Source: Balneolaceae bacterium
GTDB lineage: Bacteria; Bacteroidota; Rhodothermia; Balneolales; Balneolaceae
Direction: 5' to 3'
DNA: 8,054 nucleotides
Assembly: GCA_021767245.1 (NCBI GenBank)
Contig: JAASTO010000117.1
Span: 1-8,054 of the forward strand
Below, piece by piece: positions 6,642-8,054 of the stretch. The position numbers and the translations under genes are program-made. Position 1 is the stretch's first letter, and every line of letters starts with the position of its first letter. The notes under the pieces are model-generated. The model was not told where the DNA came from. It saw only the letters and a list, made by a program, of their open reading frames with translations, and searched no databases.

Positions 6642-8054
6642 ATGGAAGCTCATTTACTTTTAGAAGCCAGATTACCCATGGTGGGGTCGGCTACCGACTT
6701 CACATATAAATGGTGTGTAAATATGGGGTTGAGCCGGGATGACGCTACAAAAATGGCCCTGGCTACCGATGAAGTTCTAACTGACATCCTTCTCCACGGA
6801 TATAAAAATGAGTCGGGTTACATCGAAATATGGTTTCAATACACCTTTTCAGAGGTCGAGATCGCCATTCAGGAAAAGGGTGAGCCTTTTGATCCCGAAA
6901 AACACAGCTATAATGCGGACAGGGCCATAAAATACCATGACTTTGAAGGCGCCGCATTAAAGACGATCCGGAAAATGACCGATCAGTTTCTGTTCTTGAA
7001 CCGGGGCAAAGATGGAAAAGAGTTTCGGCTGGTCAAGCAGTTTACCTCCTCCCACATAAAAGATCTGCTACCTGAGCATCTTGACCCGGAAGACCTGGAT
7101 GAACCTGAAGCTGATTGTGATTATCTGTTGACACCCGCTACCACCGAAGATGCAGAAGATATTGCCAAACTCATTTATCGGTCTTACAGTTACACCTACT
7201 CCAAAGAAGACCTGTATTTCCCAAAGCGTATTGAAACGGCCATCAAGCACGAGTATAAATTTGGGACCATCGTTCGGACAGAAGCCGGGGGTCCTGCAGG
7301 ATATTTTGCCGTCATCAAAAGTACAGATTCCATGATCGGGGAGGTGGGAGAGGCCGTGGTTTCACCAAACCACCGTGGACGTGGACTTATGAAAAAAATG
7401 ATGAATGAACTCATCAAAATGAGTAAACAAAGGGGTCTGCTCGGATTGTTTGGTATGGCATCTACTTTTCACATCATCAGCCAAAAGGTCAATGATAAAT
7501 TTGGGTTCAGAAGTACCGCCCTGATCATCGCTAAATCTCCTCAAAAGCTGTACAAAGGAATGGCCTCACAGGCTTCTGAGGTGGTCAGTGTGGTCATGGA
7601 TTTCCTACCATTAACCAGGTTATGGCGAAAGCCCGTTATACTACCCGATGAATACAAAGATATTTTGAGTGAGATCTATGAACAGTTCACCGGTCAAAAC
7701 AGATCGATCGGAGCTGATACTCCATCCTCTCAAGATCCCGACCAAACCGACCTTGGGCTTACCATTAATTACGAGACCCAAAATGTCCTTATAACGGTCA
7801 AGGATTACGGCAAGACGTTTGAAACAAGCTGTCTTCGTTTGTTCAGAAGTATAGATGAACTGAATCTGAATGCGATTTATATCGACCTGCCACTTAAAAG
7901 CACACGCATTAATGGTGCGGTCGAGTGGTTAAAAGAACAGGGATTCATCTTTAGTGGCCTCATGCCTCTGTTCCATCAGGAACATGACTTTATGCGCATG
8001 CAGAAGATCATGATCGAAACGAATTTTGATAAAATTAACACCTACACAGAGTTA
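6642..8054 (+). CDS. RsbW-like HATPase domain fused to a GNAT acetyltransferase domain (3' end cut by window)
   Basis: The frame is open for 471 codons from ATG 6642 to the window end. An in-frame TGA at 6627-6629 rules out a longer start. Residues 1-135 follow the anti-sigma kinase (RsbW/SpoIIAB, HATPase_c_2) pattern: DDATKMALATDEVLTDILLHGY (split here: DDATKMALAT at 33-42, then DEVLTDILLHGY at 43-54), then IQEKGEPFDP (76-85) and a G2-like helix at 102-113. Key positions differ from the family. The N-box Asn is Asp48, the usual Asp of DxG is Glu78, and the second glycine box is EGAALKTIRK. Residues about 160-300 are a GNAT domain with the acetyl-CoA loop VSPNHRGRGLMKKMM (240-254) and a GLFGMAS strand. 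Residues about 300-471 are a linker plus an alpha/beta region (EWLKEQGFIFSGLMP, 428-442) that recalls the end of a GNAT fold but is not firmly identified. A role in stress signalling or protein acetylation is inference; no partner sigma or STAS gene is in the window. Confidence 0.85.
   Translation, partial: MEAHLLLEARLPMVGSATDFTYKWCVNMGLSRDDATKMALATDEVLTDILLHGYKNESGYIEIWFQYTFSEVEIAIQEKGEPFDPEKHSYNADRAIKYHDFEGAALKTIRKMTDQFLFLNRGKDGKEFRLVKQFTSSHIKDLLPEHLDPEDLDEPEADCDYLLTPATTEDAEDIAKLIYRSYSYTYSKEDLYFPKRIETAIKHEYKFGTIVRTEAGGPAGYFAVIKSTDSMIGEVGEAVVSPNHRGRGLMKKMMNELIKMSKQRGLLGLFGMASTFHIISQKVNDKFGFRSTALIIAKSPQKLYKGMASQASEVVSVVMDFLPLTRLWRKPVILPDEYKDILSEIYEQFTGQNRSIGADTPSSQDPDQTDLGLTINYETQNVLITVKDYGKTFETSCLRLFRSIDELNLNAIYIDLPLKSTRINGAVEWLKEQGFIFSGLMPLFHQEHDFMRMQKIMIETNFDKINTYTEL

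Noticed and set aside
6763..7544. Minus-strand frames of 60-73 codons opposite the HATPase-GNAT gene
   Set aside because: The plus-strand frame is open for 471 codons with two recognisable domains; these are shadows.
1..8054. Mobile element, CRISPR array, prophage or defence system
   Set aside because: No direct-repeat array, transposase, integrase, terminal inverted repeat or nuclease gene was seen; gene content is housekeeping apart from the plus-strand pair.

Overview
The window reads as an ordinary chromosomal stretch of a free-living Gram-negative bacterium with moderate G+C content. The protein families suggest the Bacteroidota/Balneolota side of the FCB group. They include a class II CCA enzyme with a C-terminal HD domain, a phosphorylase of the 'TQQHYY' type and a fusion of an RsbW-like domain with a GNAT domain. 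Most starts have A-rich upstream sequence without a strong Shine-Dalgarno site. Two genes are preceded by the octamer TATCTTTG, which fits the TAnnTTTG -7 element of Bacteroidota. The taxonomic placement is inference; no rRNA or marker search was possible.

Layout. Positions 1-795 (minus) hold the first 265 codons of an MscS-type mechanosensitive channel, cut by the window edge. Positions 796-1125 are non-coding. They hold a good minus-strand intrinsic terminator (about 842-874), an imperfect hairpin (921-953) and a plus-strand terminator-like hairpin (966-991). Positions 1126-3600 (minus) encode glycogen phosphorylase. After a 171-bp gap come ispE (3772-4644) and cca (4637-6052), both on the minus strand. 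They overlap by 8 bp, so cca-ispE is probably one transcript. Positions 6053-6169 form a divergent promoter region. On the plus strand, a small UspA-like protein (6170-6571) is followed 70 bp later by a three-part protein (6642 to beyond the window end). That protein has an RsbW/SpoIIAB-like ATPase fold with altered key residues, a GNAT acetyltransferase domain and a C-terminal region of unclear identity.

How the genes relate. The minus-strand genes are housekeeping: osmotic safety valve, glycogen breakdown, the MEP isoprenoid pathway and tRNA 3'-end maturation. The plus-strand pair has a stress and signalling flavour (Usp fold, anti-sigma-like fold). No mobile element, CRISPR array, rRNA, tRNA or defence cassette is visible. 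The best candidates for something under-described are the HATPase-GNAT fusion, the structured region upstream of the mscS-type gene, and the phosphorylase N-terminus, which resembles the animal regulatory tail and AMP site.
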